Shown in pieces: positions 15,595 through 24,823 of a stretch of DNA of 64,000 bases; the first letter of the stretch is position 1, and every line of letters begins with the position of its first letter. Under the pieces are notes generated by a model. The model saw only the letters and a program-made list of their open reading frames with translations. It was not told where the DNA came from and made no database searches. The stretch lies in contig NZ_OBEA01000001.1 in the NCBI RefSeq assembly GCF_900215355.1, forward strand, positions 310,001 through 374,000. Direction: 5' to 3'. Position numbers and translations under genes: made by a program. This DNA comes from Pseudooceanicola antarcticus. GTDB lineage: Bacteria > Pseudomonadota > Alphaproteobacteria > Rhodobacterales > Rhodobacteraceae.

Positions 15595-16941
15595 ATGTCC
15601 CATTCGCTTCCCGATCTTTCGCAGGCCCTTCTCCAGGCCGCCACCCGCGCCGGTGCCGACAGCGCCGATGTGCTGGCGCGCCAGGGCACCTCGGTCTCGA
15701 TCGACGTGCGCGGCGGCACGCTGGAACAGGCCGAACGCTCGGAAGGTTTCGAGATCGGCCTGCGGGTGCTGATCGGCAAGCGGCAGGCCTGTGTCTCGGG
15801 CTCGGACGCGCGGGGCGAAGGGCTGGCGATGATGGCCGAACGCGCCGTCGCCATGGCCCGCGAAGCCCCCGAGGATCAATGGATCGGCCTGGCTGAGCCT
15901 GAACAGCTGGCCACCCGCCGCGATGCGGCAGGCCTGGAAATGTACGACCCGGCGGGCGAGCCCTCGCCCGAGGCCATGAAGGAGGCCGCCATCCGCACCG
16001 AAGAGGTGGCGCTGGCACAGAAGGGGATCTCGCAGGTCTCCACCGCTTCCGCCGCCTATGGCGAGAGCGAGGTCTACCTGGCCGCCTCCAACGGCTTCGA
16101 GGGCGGCTACCGGCGCTCGTCGCATTCGCTGGCCTGTGTCGCCATCGCCGGCACCGGCGCCGCGATGGAACGAGACCACGACAGCGATTTCCGCATCTTC
16201 GCCAGCGACATGCGCAGCGCCGAAGAGATCGGCGAACGCGCCGCCCGCCGCGCCGTGGAGCGCATGGGCGCCACCGCCCCCAAGACCGGCACCTACCCGG
16301 TGCTCTTCGACGAGCGCGTCGCTGCCAGCCTCATCGGGCACCTGCTCTCGGCCGCCAATGGCATGGCCGTGGCGAGGGGCTCTTCCTTCCTGCGCAACGC
16401 GCTTGGCGAGACCGTGCTGCCCGAGGGCCTGAGCCTGACCGAGGACCCGCTGCGCCCGCGCGGCACCTCCTCGCGGCCCTTCGATGCCGAGGGGCTGCAG
16501 ACCGCGCCCCGCGACATCGTCCGGGACGGCGTGCTGACCGGCTGGACCGTGGACCTCGCCACCGCCCGCAAGCTGGGCGTCTCGCCCTCGGCCAATGCGG
16601 CGCGCGGGCTGACCTCTCCGCCCTCGCCCACCAACTGGAACATCGAGCTCACCCCCGGCAGCGCCAGCCAGGCCGAGCTGATCTCGCAGATGGGCACCGG
16701 GCTGCTGGTGACCTCGATGATCGGTTCGACGATCAACCCCGACACCGGGGATTACTCGCGCGGGGCCAGCGGCTTCTGGATCGAGAACGGGCAGATCGCC
16801 CGCCCGGTCAACGAATGCACCATCGCCGGCAACCTGCGCGACATGCTGGGCCGGATCATCCCGGCCAATGACGCAAGGCCCTGGGCCTCGATGCGGGTGC
16901 CCTCGCTGCTGGTCGAAGGAATGACCCTTGCCGGGAACTGA
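15595..16941 (+). CDS. pmbA: TldE/PmbA-type metalloprotease
   Basis: A 448-residue member of the TldD/PmbA family. TldD and TldE form a heterodimeric zinc protease that processes peptides such as antitoxins and microcins; TldE is the non-catalytic partner lacking the HExxxH motif, and I see no such motif here. Family blocks include SVSIDVRGGTLEQAERSEG, GLRVLIGKRQACVSGSD, NGFEGGYRRSSHSLACVAIAG, VLFDERVAASLIGHLL and MIGSTINPDTGDYSRGASGFWIENG. ATG at 15595 fits homologues; one at 15580 is possible. The stop lies inside the start region of the cysQ-like gene. Confidence 0.92.
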   Translation: MSHSLPDLSQALLQAATRAGADSADVLARQGTSVSIDVRGGTLEQAERSEGFEIGLRVLIGKRQACVSGSDARGEGLAMMAERAVAMAREAPEDQWIGLAEPEQLATRRDAAGLEMYDPAGEPSPEAMKEAAIRTEEVALAQKGISQVSTASAAYGESEVYLAASNGFEGGYRRSSHSLACVAIAGTGAAMERDHDSDFRIFASDMRSAEEIGERAARRAVERMGATAPKTGTYPVLFDERVAASLIGHLLSAANGMAVARGSSFLRNALGETVLPEGLSLTEDPLRPRGTSSRPFDAEGLQTAPRDIVRDGVLTGWTVDLATARKLGVSPSANAARGLTSPPSPTNWNIELTPGSASQAELISQMGTGLLVTSMIGSTINPDTGDYSRGASGFWIENGQIARPVNECTIAGNLRDMLGRIIPANDARPWASMRVPSLLVEGMTLAGN

Positions 16942-17764
16942 GGCCGGACAGCCCACCGAGGACATGGCGCTGCTGGTAGAGGCGGCGCGCGAGGTCGGAG
17001 AGATCGCCCTCGCCTGCAAGGCGCGCGGGCTCGAGATCACCGAGAAAGCCGATGGCCAGGGGCCGGTCACAGATGCCGACCTGGCCGTGGACGCGCGCCT
17101 GCACGAGATCCTGCGCGCTGCGCGTCCCGGCTACGGCTGGCTCTCGGAAGAACGCCCCGACGACGCGGCGCGGCTCGCCCATGAGCATGTCTTCATCATC
17201 GACCCGATCGACGGCACCCGCGCCTTCATCGCCGGGGACAATACCGCCTGGGCCCATTCACTGGCCGTGACGCGCAATGGCGTGGTGACGGCGGCGGTGG
17301 TCTTCCTGCCCGCCAAGGACAGCCTCTATGCCGCAGCCAGGGGCAGCGGCGCGACACTGAACGGCGCCCCGATCCGCGCCACCACCCGCGCCGGGATCTC
17401 CGGGGCGAAGTTCCTCGCCGCAAAGCCCAATTACGCCCCCGCGAACTGGCTGGGCCCGGTGCCGGACGTGGCCCGCCACTACCGCCCCTCGCTGGCCTAT
17501 CGCCTCTCTTCGGTGGCCGAAGGCCGCTTTGACGCGATGATGACCCTGCGCCCCTCCTGGGAATGGGACATCGCCGCCGGCGCCCTGCTGGCGGAAGAAG
17601 CCGGTGCGACGGTCACCGACCGCACGGGCGGGCCGCTGCGCTTCAACGCTCCGCGTCCGCTGCTGGATGGCGTGGTCGCCGCAGGCGCGGCGCTGCATGC
17701 CCAGATCCTCTCGCGCCTCGATCCCGACGCCCCGCGCGATTCTCTGCCGCCGCTGCGAGACTGA
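16928..17764 (+). CDS. cysQ: Inositol-monophosphatase-family phosphatase, CysQ-like
   Basis: A 278-residue Mg-dependent phosphatase starting at a TTG inside the end of pmbA (ATG at 16964 is an alternative). The metal-binding motifs are complete: WLSEE (Glu74/75), DPIDGT (Asp92, Asp95) and WEWDIAAGALLAEEAG (Asp214). The subgroup most often dephosphorylates 3'-phosphoadenosine 5'-phosphate during sulfate assimilation, but inositol phosphates remain possible. In related genomes it neighbours DUF4170-waaA-lpxK, as here, though in this window those genes converge on it. Confidence 0.85.
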   Translation: MPGTEAGQPTEDMALLVEAAREVGEIALACKARGLEITEKADGQGPVTDADLAVDARLHEILRAARPGYGWLSEERPDDAARLAHEHVFIIDPIDGTRAFIAGDNTAWAHSLAVTRNGVVTAAVVFLPAKDSLYAAARGSGATLNGAPIRATTRAGISGAKFLAAKPNYAPANWLGPVPDVARHYRPSLAYRLSSVAEGRFDAMMTLRPSWEWDIAAGALLAEEAGATVTDRTGGPLRFNAPRPLLDGVVAAGAALHAQILSRLDPDAPRDSLPPLRD

Positions 17765-17799
17765 AGACCCAAGCGCCCGCCCCAGCGGTCCACGCCTCC

Positions 17800-17865
17800 G
17801 GCGACGGAACATTTTTGTCGCCACACGGGGCGACGGGACAGATTTGTCGCCTTACGGCGACGGGG
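17800..17865. repeat. Tandem GGCGAC palindromes
   Basis: Two copies of a 23-bp unit, GGCGACGG-A/G-ACA..TTTGTCGCC, lie at 17800-17822 and 17829-17851, and a third left half (GGCGACGGGG) at 17856-17865. Each unit is an inverted repeat (GGCGAC / GTCGCC). The array sits between the convergent cysQ-like and lpxK genes and may act as a two-way terminator. Confidence 0.65.
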
Positions 17866-17866
17866 C

Positions 17867-18841
17867 CTAGCCCGGAAACAGACGATCCAGCTGCTCTTCC
17901 AGCGCCGTGTCATCCTCGAGCGCCAGGCGCACCGGAAGGGTCAGCACCTTCTGGCGATACTCCTGCGGCAGGCGCACGGCGTCCTTCTCGGTCGTGACCA
18001 GCTGGGCGCCATGCTGGGCCGCGTCGCGCTCCAGCCGGGTCAGCAGCGAGTTGGTCAGCGGCTGATGATCCGACAGCGCCTCTCCATGCAGCAGCTGCAC
18101 CCCCAGCGACTTGAGCGTGGCGAAGAACTTCTCGGGGTGGCCGATGCCCGCGAAGGCCATGACCTTCATGTCCTGCCAGTCCATCCCCGTGGGCAGCGGC
18201 ATCAGGCTGCCCTTCATATGCGGCACCCCCTCGGGCGCGGCAAAGCCCGCCTGGGCCGCGTCATTGCCGATCGAGAGCAACAGGTCGGCACGCGCCATAC
18301 CGACGGCGACAGGCTCGCGCAGGGGTCCGGCGGGCAGGCAGAGCCCGTTGCCGAAGCCCCGCGCCGCATCCACCACGACGATCGAGAGCGCCTTCCGCAA
18401 CGCAGGGTCCTGGAAGCCATCGTCCATGACGATCACCCCGGCCCCTGCCGCGACCGCCGCTCGGGCCCCGGCCAGGCGATCCTTCGAGATCCAGCCCGGC
18501 GCGAAGGCGGCAAGCAGCAGCGGCTCGTCGCCGGTCTGATCGGCACTGTGCTGTTTGGAGTCGACCTGGACCGGCCCCTCCAGCGTGCCACCGTAGCCGC
18601 GCGACAGGAAATGCGGGTTGAGCCCTCGCGCCGAGAGCCGCATCAGCAGCTCGATCGCCGTCGGGGTCTTGCCGGTGCCCCCGGCGTTGAGATTGCCGAC
18701 GCAGATCACCGGCACGCCGGGATCGACCGGCGTACCACCGGCCAGCCGGCGCGCCGTGGCGGTGGCATAAAGCTTGCCTAACGGCGACAGCAGCCGCGCC
18801 CGGACACCGGGCGGGCGGAACCAGAAATCCGGAGCCTGCAT
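17867..18841 (-). CDS. lpxK: Tetraacyldisaccharide 4'-kinase
   Basis: A 324-residue inner-membrane-associated kinase that phosphorylates the lipid A disaccharide precursor to lipid IVA. The P-loop is [12 protein letters not shown] (residues 49-60), and [33 protein letters not shown] and [11 protein letters not shown] are LpxK signatures. The ATG at 18841 shares its A with the waaA stop (TGATG), so the two are coupled. The N-terminal [20 protein letters not shown] is the usual membrane-contact region. Confidence 0.95.
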   Translation of the reverse strand: MQAPDFWFRPPGVRARLLSPLGKLYATATARRLAGGTPVDPGVPVICVGNLNAGGTGKTPTAIELLMRLSARGLNPHFLSRGYGGTLEGPVQVDSKQHSADQTGDEPLLLAAFAPGWISKDRLAGARAAVAAGAGVIVMDDGFQDPALRKALSIVVVDAARGFGNGLCLPAGPLREPVAVGMARADLLLSIGNDAAQAGFAAPEGVPHMKGSLMPLPTGMDWQDMKVMAFAGIGHPEKFFATLKSLGVQLLHGEALSDHQPLTNSLLTRLERDAAQHGAQLVTTEKDAVRLPQEYRQKVLTLPVRLALEDDTALEEQLDRLFPG

Positions 18842-20058
18842 CAACTTGCCCCTTCCAGGCTTTCGTCCAGCGCCTCGGCCACCCAGGCAAAGACGCGGTC
18901 GGTCATTTCGGCCCCCTCGGTGGCCACGTCCCAGGCGGCGGTGGCCATGGTGGCGGCCTGGTCGGGGGCGAGGATACGCGACAGCCCCTGCGCCAGGCTG
19001 TCGGAATCGCGGATCAGCCGCGCCGCGCCCGCCTGCGCCAGCCGCGAATAGGCGGGCAGATGATGCGCCACGAAGGGCCCGTAGAGCACCGCGGAGCCAA
19101 GCGTCGCCGGCTCGAAGGGATCATGCCCCTTCATCCCCCGCATCAGCGAACCCGCCATGAAGGTAACCGGCGAAAGCCGGTACCAGAGCCCCATGTCGCC
19201 ACGGGTATCGGCCAGCAGCACCTGGGTTTCCTCGCGCGGCATGTCGCCCTCGGACCAGCTGAGATAGCGCCAGCCCTCTTCGTCCAGCACCTCGCGGAAC
19301 GCACCGGCCTCTTCCGGGTCATCCGGCACCAGCAGCAACAGCAGCCGATGCGCCAGCCGCGAGGCGCGGCGATGCGCGTCGAGCACCGCGGCCAGTTCCT
19401 CCCGGTGGACCATGGCGGACAGCCAGATCGGACGGCCTGCCAGCTCTCCGGCCAGCTCGTCGCGCAGGTCCTCGTTGCAGGGCAGTGCCGCGCCCGCTTC
19501 CTGCAGCGGGCCGGTGATCTCGATCTTGGCGGGATCGGCCCCCAGGCGCTGCAAGCGCCGCGCCGCATTGGCGGTGCTGGCGCAGAGCGCATCGAAGCGC
19601 TCCAGCATGCGGCGGGTCTGGTTGGGGCGCAGGCTGAACCGCGGCGCCGTGAAGCCATCCTCTTCGGCCTCGGCCAGCAGCATCCGGCAACCGGCACGCC
19701 GCGCCTGGGCCAGCAGCGCCGGGCGCAGATCGCCCGAGAGCCAGACCAGCAGCGCCGGCCGCCAATGGGCGAAGAAGGACTGCAACACCGAGGTCTCGTC
19801 CCCCGGAGCGGGCAGGGTGATCAGCGAGGGATCGTCGATGGGAGGCAGCCGGTCGGGCTCTCCCAGGGTCAGCAGGACGCTGACCCCGTGATCCATCTGC
19901 AGCAGGCGCCGGGCCAGCTCTTCCGCCGGTTTGCGGCGCCCGGCGCGGGGGCAGTGAATCCAGACCAGCGGTCCCTCGGGGCGCGGCGGCAGATCCTCTC
20001 CGCCCCGCGCACCCCGCCGGGTCAACGCCTTATGCGCAATGCGTCCCGTCGGGCCCAT
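18841..20058 (-). CDS. waaA: 3-deoxy-D-manno-octulosonic acid transferase
   Basis: A 405-residue Kdo transferase that adds Kdo to lipid IVA. Visible blocks: [126 protein letters not shown] and the nucleotide-sugar region [26 protein letters not shown] is at 20058, six bases after the DUF4170 stop; a TTG at 20061 is the alternative. It is the middle gene of DUF4170-waaA-lpxK. Confidence 0.93.
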   Translation of the reverse strand: MGPTGRIAHKALTRRGARGGEDLPPRPEGPLVWIHCPRAGRRKPAEELARRLLQMDHGVSVLLTLGEPDRLPPIDDPSLITLPAPGDETSVLQSFFAHWRPALLVWLSGDLRPALLAQARRAGCRMLLAEAEEDGFTAPRFSLRPNQTRRMLERFDALCASTANAARRLQRLGADPAKIEITGPLQEAGAALPCNEDLRDELAGELAGRPIWLSAMVHREELAAVLDAHRRASRLAHRLLLLLVPDDPEEAGAFREVLDEEGWRYLSWSEGDMPREETQVLLADTRGDMGLWYRLSPVTFMAGSLMRGMKGHDPFEPATLGSAVLYGPFVAHHLPAYSRLAQAGAARLIRDSDSLAQGLSRILAPDQAATMATAAWDVATEGAEMTDRVFAWVAEALDESLEGAS

Positions 20059-20064
20059 CAAGCC

Positions 20065-20310
20065 TCAGTTGCCCAGTTCCTCGGTGGGCGAGCCTTCCAG
20101 CTCTTCGTCCCGCAGCCGATGGATATGGGCGATGTAGTAGCGCATATGCGCGTTATCGACGGTCTTCTGGGCCTCTGCCTTCCAGGCGTCATAGGCTTCG
20201 GCATAAGAGGGGAACATGCCGACGATATGCAGGTCGTCGATGTCACGGAAGACGTTCTTGGACGGATCGACAAGCTCTCCGCCGAAGACAAGGTGCAGGC
20301 GCTGCGCCAT
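20065..20310 (-). CDS. DUF4170 protein
   Basis: An 81-residue soluble protein (MAQRLHLVFGGELVDPSK, DLHIVGMFPSYAEAYDAWKAEAQKTVDNAHMRYYIAHIHRL) of the alphaproteobacterial DUF4170 family, which is regularly encoded immediately before waaA. Function is unknown; conserved linkage points to lipid A/Kdo assembly. GGAAAGG is about five bases before the ATG. It is the first gene of the DUF4170-waaA-lpxK operon. Confidence 0.9.
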   Translation of the reverse strand: MAQRLHLVFGGELVDPSKNVFRDIDDLHIVGMFPSYAEAYDAWKAEAQKTVDNAHMRYYIAHIHRLRDEELEGSPTEELGN

Positions 20311-20499
20311 GGGCGTTTCCTTTCCGGATGCTTCAGGCGCAGGTTTGCGCCGATTGCGGGGGGCGGGTCAAGTGCGGCCTCCGCCCTGCGATGATGGGTC
20401 GCCGGAGGCCGCCGACGGGGCGTGACGGACGCGCAATCTAGCCGAACGGCAGCGCGCGCCCTGCTTTGAGCCCGTCCCCAGATCCGCCACCCGGAGGCC

Positions 20500-20516
20500 G
20501 CGCCCCGGCGGGGCGC
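20500..20516 (-). terminator. GC-rich hairpin after the PfkB kinase gene
   Basis: GCGCCCC / GGGGCGC with a three-base loop, 17 bases after the kinase stop on the minus strand. No T-run follows, so termination is uncertain. Confidence 0.4.
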
Positions 20517-20532
20517 CCGCCCCCGCGCGCGC

Positions 20533-21519
20533 TTAGAGCAGCCCTTCGGCCTTGAAGAGCGCCTTGAGGTCCGTCTCGGGGCGTGCACCGTAATGAGAGA
20601 TCACCTCGGCCGCGGCAACGCAGCCCATGCGGCCCGCGGTGGCCAGGTCCGCGCCCTTGGCCAGGCCGAAGAGGAAGCCGCCGGCGAAGAGGTCACCGGC
20701 GCCGGTGGCATCCACCGGGGTGACCTCGGTCACCGGGACGATGGCCTCTTCCTCGCCGCGCACGATGACCACGTCGTGGCCGGAGCGGGTGCAGACAACC
20801 AGGCCCGACTCGGCGGCGGCGGTTTCCAGGGCAAAGCCCAGGTCCTCGGTCTCGTAGAGGGATTTCCACTCGTGCTCGTTGCCGATCACGTAGTCGAGCT
20901 CCTTCACCAGCTTGCGGAAGTCCTCGCGGTGGCGGTCGACGCAGAAGGGGTCCGACAGGGCAATCCCGGCCATGCCACCGGCGGCGCGGGTGATGCGGGC
21001 GGCGGTCTCGAAGGCCTGCTTGCCCTTGGGCTTGTCGTAGAGATAGCCCTCGAGGAACAGGATGCGGGCGTTCTTGCAGACCTCGTCCGGCACATCGTCC
21101 GGGCCGACCTCGGAAGAGATGCCCAGGTAGGTATTCATCGAGCGTTCGCCATCGGGCGAGACGAAGATCATCGAACGCGACGAAGGCAGCTGCTCTCCGG
21201 TGAAGGGGTCATTGGGGAAATCGGTGCCGCCCTGGCGGGTCTTCTCGGCATATTCCCGGCCCACCTCGTCATCGCGCACCTTGCCGATGAAGGCGGTCTT
21301 CAGACCCATGTTGGCGACGCCCGCCACGGTATTGGCCACCGAGCCGCCGGGAATCTGGCGGCGGTTTTCCATGGCACCGTAGAGAAGCTCGGCACGCTCC
21401 TGCTCGATCAGCTGCATGATCCCCTTCTCGATGCCCATCCGGGTCAGGAAGGCGTCGTCAGACTGGGAGATCACGTCCATCACGGCATTGCCGATACCGA
21501 TCACGTCATATTGGGTCAT
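20533..21519 (-). CDS. PfkB-family carbohydrate kinase (adenosine-kinase-like)
   Basis: A 328-residue ribokinase-fold enzyme. It begins MTQYDVIGIGNAVMDVI, has the substrate-binding PGGSVANTVAGVANMG, and near residue 268 the PfkB signature DATGAGDLFAGGFLFG with the catalytic aspartate and anion hole. The N-terminal pattern is typical of alphaproteobacterial proteins annotated as adenosine kinase; ribokinase or another sugar specificity cannot be ruled out. Its ATG overlaps the nth stop (ATGA), so it is coupled to endonuclease III. Confidence 0.9.
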   Translation of the reverse strand: MTQYDVIGIGNAVMDVISQSDDAFLTRMGIEKGIMQLIEQERAELLYGAMENRRQIPGGSVANTVAGVANMGLKTAFIGKVRDDEVGREYAEKTRQGGTDFPNDPFTGEQLPSSRSMIFVSPDGERSMNTYLGISSEVGPDDVPDEVCKNARILFLEGYLYDKPKGKQAFETAARITRAAGGMAGIALSDPFCVDRHREDFRKLVKELDYVIGNEHEWKSLYETEDLGFALETAAAESGLVVCTRSGHDVVIVRGEEEAIVPVTEVTPVDATGAGDLFAGGFLFGLAKGADLATAGRMGCVAAAEVISHYGARPETDLKALFKAEGLL

Positions 21520-22160
21520 AGAACTTTTTCCTCGAATTCGCAGAGATCCCGGATCAGGCATGTACCGCATTTCGGTTTACGCGCAGTGCAGACGTAACGT
21601 CCGTGCAGGATCATCCAGTGATGAGCGTGGAGCTGGAAATCCACGGGGATATTGTCTTCGATGGCGCGCTCGACGGCGACGACATCCTTGCCCGGCGCGA
21701 TGCCCGCCCGGTTGCCCAGGCGGAAGATATGGGTGTCCACGGCCTGGGCCGGGAACCGCCACCACATGTTCAGCACCACGTTGGCGGTCTTGCGGCCCAC
21801 CCCCGGCAGGCTCTCGAGCGCCGCGCGGGAGTTGGGGACCTCGCCGCCGTAGTCCTCGACCAGGATCTTCGCCATCTTGATGACGTTCTTCGCCTTGTTG
21901 CGATAGAGGCCAATGGTCTTGATGTGCTCGATCAGGCCTTCCTCTCCGAGCGCCAGCATCTTCTGCGGCGTATCGGCGATGGGAAACAGGTCCTTGGTCG
22001 CACGGTTCACCCCGACATCGGTGGCCTGGGCCGAAAGCGCGACGGCAACCAGCAGGGTATAGGCATTGGTGTGATCGAGCTCGCCCTCGGGCGTGGGCTC
22101 TGCCTGCTGGAAGCGAGTGAAGATCTCGCGCAGGGTCTGATAGGGCAATTGGCGGGCCAT
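21516..22160 (-). CDS. nth: Endonuclease III (DNA glycosylase/AP lyase)
   Basis: A 214-residue base-excision-repair enzyme that removes oxidised pyrimidines. The helix-hairpin-helix is LPGVGRKTA (118-126) with catalytic Lys124; catalytic Asp142 lies in VDTHIFRLGNR. The 4Fe-4S cluster ligands are Cys191, Cys198, Cys201 and Cys207 in the canonical CX6CX2CX5C spacing. ATG at 22160. It heads the nth-PfkB kinase operon and is divergent from the Hint gene across 91 bases. Confidence 0.97.
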   Translation of the reverse strand: MARQLPYQTLREIFTRFQQAEPTPEGELDHTNAYTLLVAVALSAQATDVGVNRATKDLFPIADTPQKMLALGEEGLIEHIKTIGLYRNKAKNVIKMAKILVEDYGGEVPNSRAALESLPGVGRKTANVVLNMWWRFPAQAVDTHIFRLGNRAGIAPGKDVVAVERAIEDNIPVDFQLHAHHWMILHGRYVCTARKPKCGTCLIRDLCEFEEKVL

Positions 22161-22251
22161 GGCGGTGTTTCTGCCCTGAAAGACCTTCGGCAACAAGGGA
22201 TTTAACCCGGCTGAAAGGGCTTGTGCCGAAAGTGGCTTCGGAGGCAGGCAG

Positions 22252-22893
22252 ATGAACGATTCTACATCATTGCGGCAGGGGCGGGACCTGCAGCTGTCGG
22301 GCCTTGGGCCCGGTTGCATGGTGCTGACGCTGGACGGCGAAATGCCGATCGAATGGCTGGCGCCGGGCGACAAGCTGATCACCCGTGACCATGGTGCCCA
22401 GCCGGTGCTGCATATCGCGCGCCTGCGCCAGCTGCCCGGTGGCGGCACCCTGCCGCCGCCGCTGACCTTCCTGCGCGGCGAATGCGGCCCCCAGGGCGAG
22501 CTGACGGAAAAGCTGCGCGTCGCGCCGGGCCATCGCGGGCTGATCCGCCGCCCCGAGGTGGCGCTGAACTTCGGCAGTGACGAGGCGCTGGCGCGCTTCG
22601 GTGACATCTCGCGCCGCAACCGCTCGCGTCCCGATCCGACCATGGGCGGGCTGACCTATCACCTGGTGATCATGGAACAGCACGAGATCATCTCGGCCGG
22701 CTCGCTCTGGGTCGAAAGCACCTGCACCGCCATGGCCGAACGGCTGGAGCTGCCGCCGGCGGTGAAGCGGGCCACGGCGCTTTTCGATCCCGAGGCGCGG
22801 GCGGCACGCCATTGCCTGACCCGCGAAGAGGCGCTGCTGATCCGCCAGGAATGTCCGCCGGAACTGTCTCTCCTGGATCTGCTGGCCGCGTGA
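22252..22893 (+). CDS. Hint-domain protein
   Basis: A 213-residue protein whose N-terminal half is a Hedgehog/intein-like (Hint_2) domain: GPGCMVLTLDGEMPIEWLAPGDKLITRD, then LRVAPGHRGLI and LTYHLVIMEQHEIISAGSLWVEST. These proteins are common in Rhodobacteraceae, normally attached to RTX-like secreted proteins; this one stands alone with no calcium repeats and no signal peptide visible. The expected nucleophile may be Cys22, but I cannot show that self-processing occurs. A short C-terminal helical tail follows. GGAGG is about ten bases before the ATG. Confidence 0.82.
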   Translation: MNDSTSLRQGRDLQLSGLGPGCMVLTLDGEMPIEWLAPGDKLITRDHGAQPVLHIARLRQLPGGGTLPPPLTFLRGECGPQGELTEKLRVAPGHRGLIRRPEVALNFGSDEALARFGDISRRNRSRPDPTMGGLTYHLVIMEQHEIISAGSLWVESTCTAMAERLELPPAVKRATALFDPEARAARHCLTREEALLIRQECPPELSLLDLLAA

Positions 22894-22924
22894 GGCACGG
22901 CGCGGGCCGGGACCGCCTCCGGCG

Positions 22925-22947
22925 GGAGTATTTTCAGCCTGGTGATG
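22925..22947. repeat. Palindromic-repeat arm, copy 4
   Basis: GGAGTATTTTCAGCCTGGTG followed by ATG, the reverse complement of the arm at copy 3. No GGGGCAGAGCCCC hairpin follows here. It lies between two tandem genes (Hint and the AraC-MGMT fusion). Confidence 0.7.
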
Positions 22948-23075
22948 CCAGGGGCGTGGCGCATCCGCCCGATGCGGAGCGCGCCTGGCTGGCGGGATCC
23001 GGCTGGTTTGCGCATGTTCCGGGTCGCAAGGCGGGCGCGCGGCTCCTAATCTGGGGACAGAGACAGGAGGTTCCC

Positions 23076-23927
23076 ATGCAGCCCGCCCCCGAAGACAGCT
23101 ACCACTACCAGCTCATCCGCCGCGCCATCGAAGAGATCGACGCCGCCGAGGCGCCCCTGTCGCTGGAGGGGCTGGCGGCGCGGATGGGAATGAGCGCGGC
23201 GCATTTCCAGCGGGTCTTCTCGGCCTGGGCCGGGATCTCTCCGAAGCGTTACCAGCAATACCTGGGCCTGGGCCGTGCGCGCGAGATGCTGCGCGCCCGC
23301 GAGACCTTGCTCGAGACCGCCGCGGCGGCGGGGCTCTCGGGGCCCGGACGGCTGCATGACCTGGTGCTGCGGTGGGACGCCATGCGCCCCGGTGAGCTGG
23401 CCCGCGGCGGCGAGGGGCTGCGGATCGACTGGGCGCTCTGCGCCTCGCCCTATGGGCCCGCGCTGGTCATGGCCACCGAGCACGGCATCTGCGGCATCGC
23501 CTTCACCGCCGAGACCGGCGCGGAGGCGGCCTTTGCCGATCTCTCTGCCCGCTGGCCCTCTGCCAGCTACCACGAAACCCCCGAGCGTATCGGGCCGCTG
23601 GCCGAGGATGCCTTTGCCGGGCGCCGGGCCCGCGCCCATGTCATGGGCGGGCCCTTCCAGATCAAGGTCTGGGAAGCGCTGCTGCAGATCCCCGAGGGCG
23701 AGGTGAGCAGCTATTCCGCCCTGGCGCGGGCCATCGGCCATCCGAAGGCCAGCCGCGCCGTCGGCTCGGCCGTGGGCCGCAATCCGCTGTCGCTGCTGAT
23801 TCCCTGCCACCGGGTGCTGCGCAAGGATGGCGCGCTTGGCGGCTATCACTGGGGGCTGCCGGTGAAACGGGCCATGCTGGCGCGGGAATCCGCCCGATCC
23901 GAAGCCGCCTCGGGGCTGGCCGCCTGA
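23076..23927 (+). CDS. AraC-type regulator fused to methylated-DNA-protein-cysteine methyltransferase
   Basis: A 283-residue fusion. Residues 1-100 hold an AraC helix-turn-helix pair (SLEGLAARMGMSAAHFQRVFSAWAGISPKRYQQYLGLGRAREML). Residues 110-275 are an MGMT domain with the suicide active site IPCHRVLRKDGALGGYHWG (Cys244) and the DNA-contact ASRAVGSAVGRNPLS. The N-terminal zinc-cysteine domain of E. coli Ada is missing, so it probably repairs O6-methylguanine and may regulate genes by another trigger. AGGAGG five bases before ATG fixes the start. Confidence 0.92.
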   Translation: MQPAPEDSYHYQLIRRAIEEIDAAEAPLSLEGLAARMGMSAAHFQRVFSAWAGISPKRYQQYLGLGRAREMLRARETLLETAAAAGLSGPGRLHDLVLRWDAMRPGELARGGEGLRIDWALCASPYGPALVMATEHGICGIAFTAETGAEAAFADLSARWPSASYHETPERIGPLAEDAFAGRRARAHVMGGPFQIKVWEALLQIPEGEVSSYSALARAIGHPKASRAVGSAVGRNPLSLLIPCHRVLRKDGALGGYHWGLPVKRAMLARESARSEAASGLAA

Positions 23928-24061
23928 TCGGGGGCGCAGGTTTTTTCTTCGGAAGCGGAAACCCGCCGTCGGCTCGGGCGTTGTCCATTGGGCGGTTCGG
24001 GAATCTGCTGTATCCCGGAACCCGAGCAGCCCGGCAGCGGGACCTTCGGAGGACACAAGAA

Positions 24062-24709
24062 ATGACGACCATGATCAACAAATCCATTCTGGCTCTCAGC
24101 GGCGCGTCGCTGATGCTTCTCACCGCCTGCGTCAATCCCGATGACGGCCAGCAGAAGACCCGCGAGGGCGCGGGTGTCGGAGCGCTGTTCGGCGCCGCGC
24201 TCGGTGCCGCGGTGTCCGACAACAAGGCCAAGGGGGCCGTGGTCGGTGCCGCGCTCGGCGGGATCGCGGGCGGCAGCTACGGCGCCTACCTCGACCGCCA
24301 GGAAGCGCAGCTGCGCCAGGACTTGGGCGGCCGCGTCGAGATCGTCAACACCGGCGACCGGCTGATCGTCACCATGCCGCAGGACATCCTGTTCCAGACC
24401 GACAGCGCCACCCTGCGCCCCGACCTGACCTCGGACCTGCGCGCCGTGGCCGCGTCGCTGAACGATTACCCCGAGACCACCGTGCAGGTGCTGGGTCATA
24501 CCGACAACACCGGCGCCGCCGCCTACAACCAGGACCTGTCGCGCCGTCGCGCCGCTACCGTGGCCTCGACCCTGATCAGCTACGGCGTCTCTTCGGGCCG
24601 CGTCCAGGCCATCGGCCGTGGCGAGGACCAGCCCCGCGCCTCGAACCTGACGCCCGAGGGCCGCGCCCGGAACCGCCGGGTCGAGATCGTCATCCTGCCG
24701 CGCGTCTGA
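24062..24709 (+). CDS. OmpA-family lipoprotein
   Basis: A 215-residue outer-membrane lipoprotein. Lipobox LTAC (Cys23) is followed by a glycine-zipper segment (about 38-75, GAGVGALFGAALGAA ... GAVVGAALGGIAGG) and an OmpA-like peptidoglycan-binding domain (about 95-215) with DILFQTDSATLRPD, VLGHTDNTGAAAYNQDLSRRRA and NRRVEIVI. It probably tethers the outer membrane to the cell wall (Pal/YiaD-like). GGAGG lies nine bases before the ATG; an internal ATG at 24071 is possible. A strong terminator follows. Confidence 0.92.
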   Translation: MTTMINKSILALSGASLMLLTACVNPDDGQQKTREGAGVGALFGAALGAAVSDNKAKGAVVGAALGGIAGGSYGAYLDRQEAQLRQDLGGRVEIVNTGDRLIVTMPQDILFQTDSATLRPDLTSDLRAVAASLNDYPETTVQVLGHTDNTGAAAYNQDLSRRRAATVASTLISYGVSSGRVQAIGRGEDQPRASNLTPEGRARNRRVEIVILPRV

Positions 24710-24750
24710 CCCGCGCCAGGGCAGACCTGGAAACCAGAAAAGACCATGGA

Positions 24751-24776
24751 AGCCGCGCCCTCGGGTGCGGCTTTTT
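24751..24776 (+). terminator. Rho-independent terminator after OmpA lipoprotein gene
   Basis: AGCCGC / GCGGCT stem with an inner CCC/GGG pairing, followed by TTTTTCCTTT, 42 bases past the stop codon. Confidence 0.85.
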
Positions 24777-24823
24777 CCTTTCGGTGAACGCTTTGGAGAG
24801 AAAAGCCCGCTAGGCTGCGCCGC

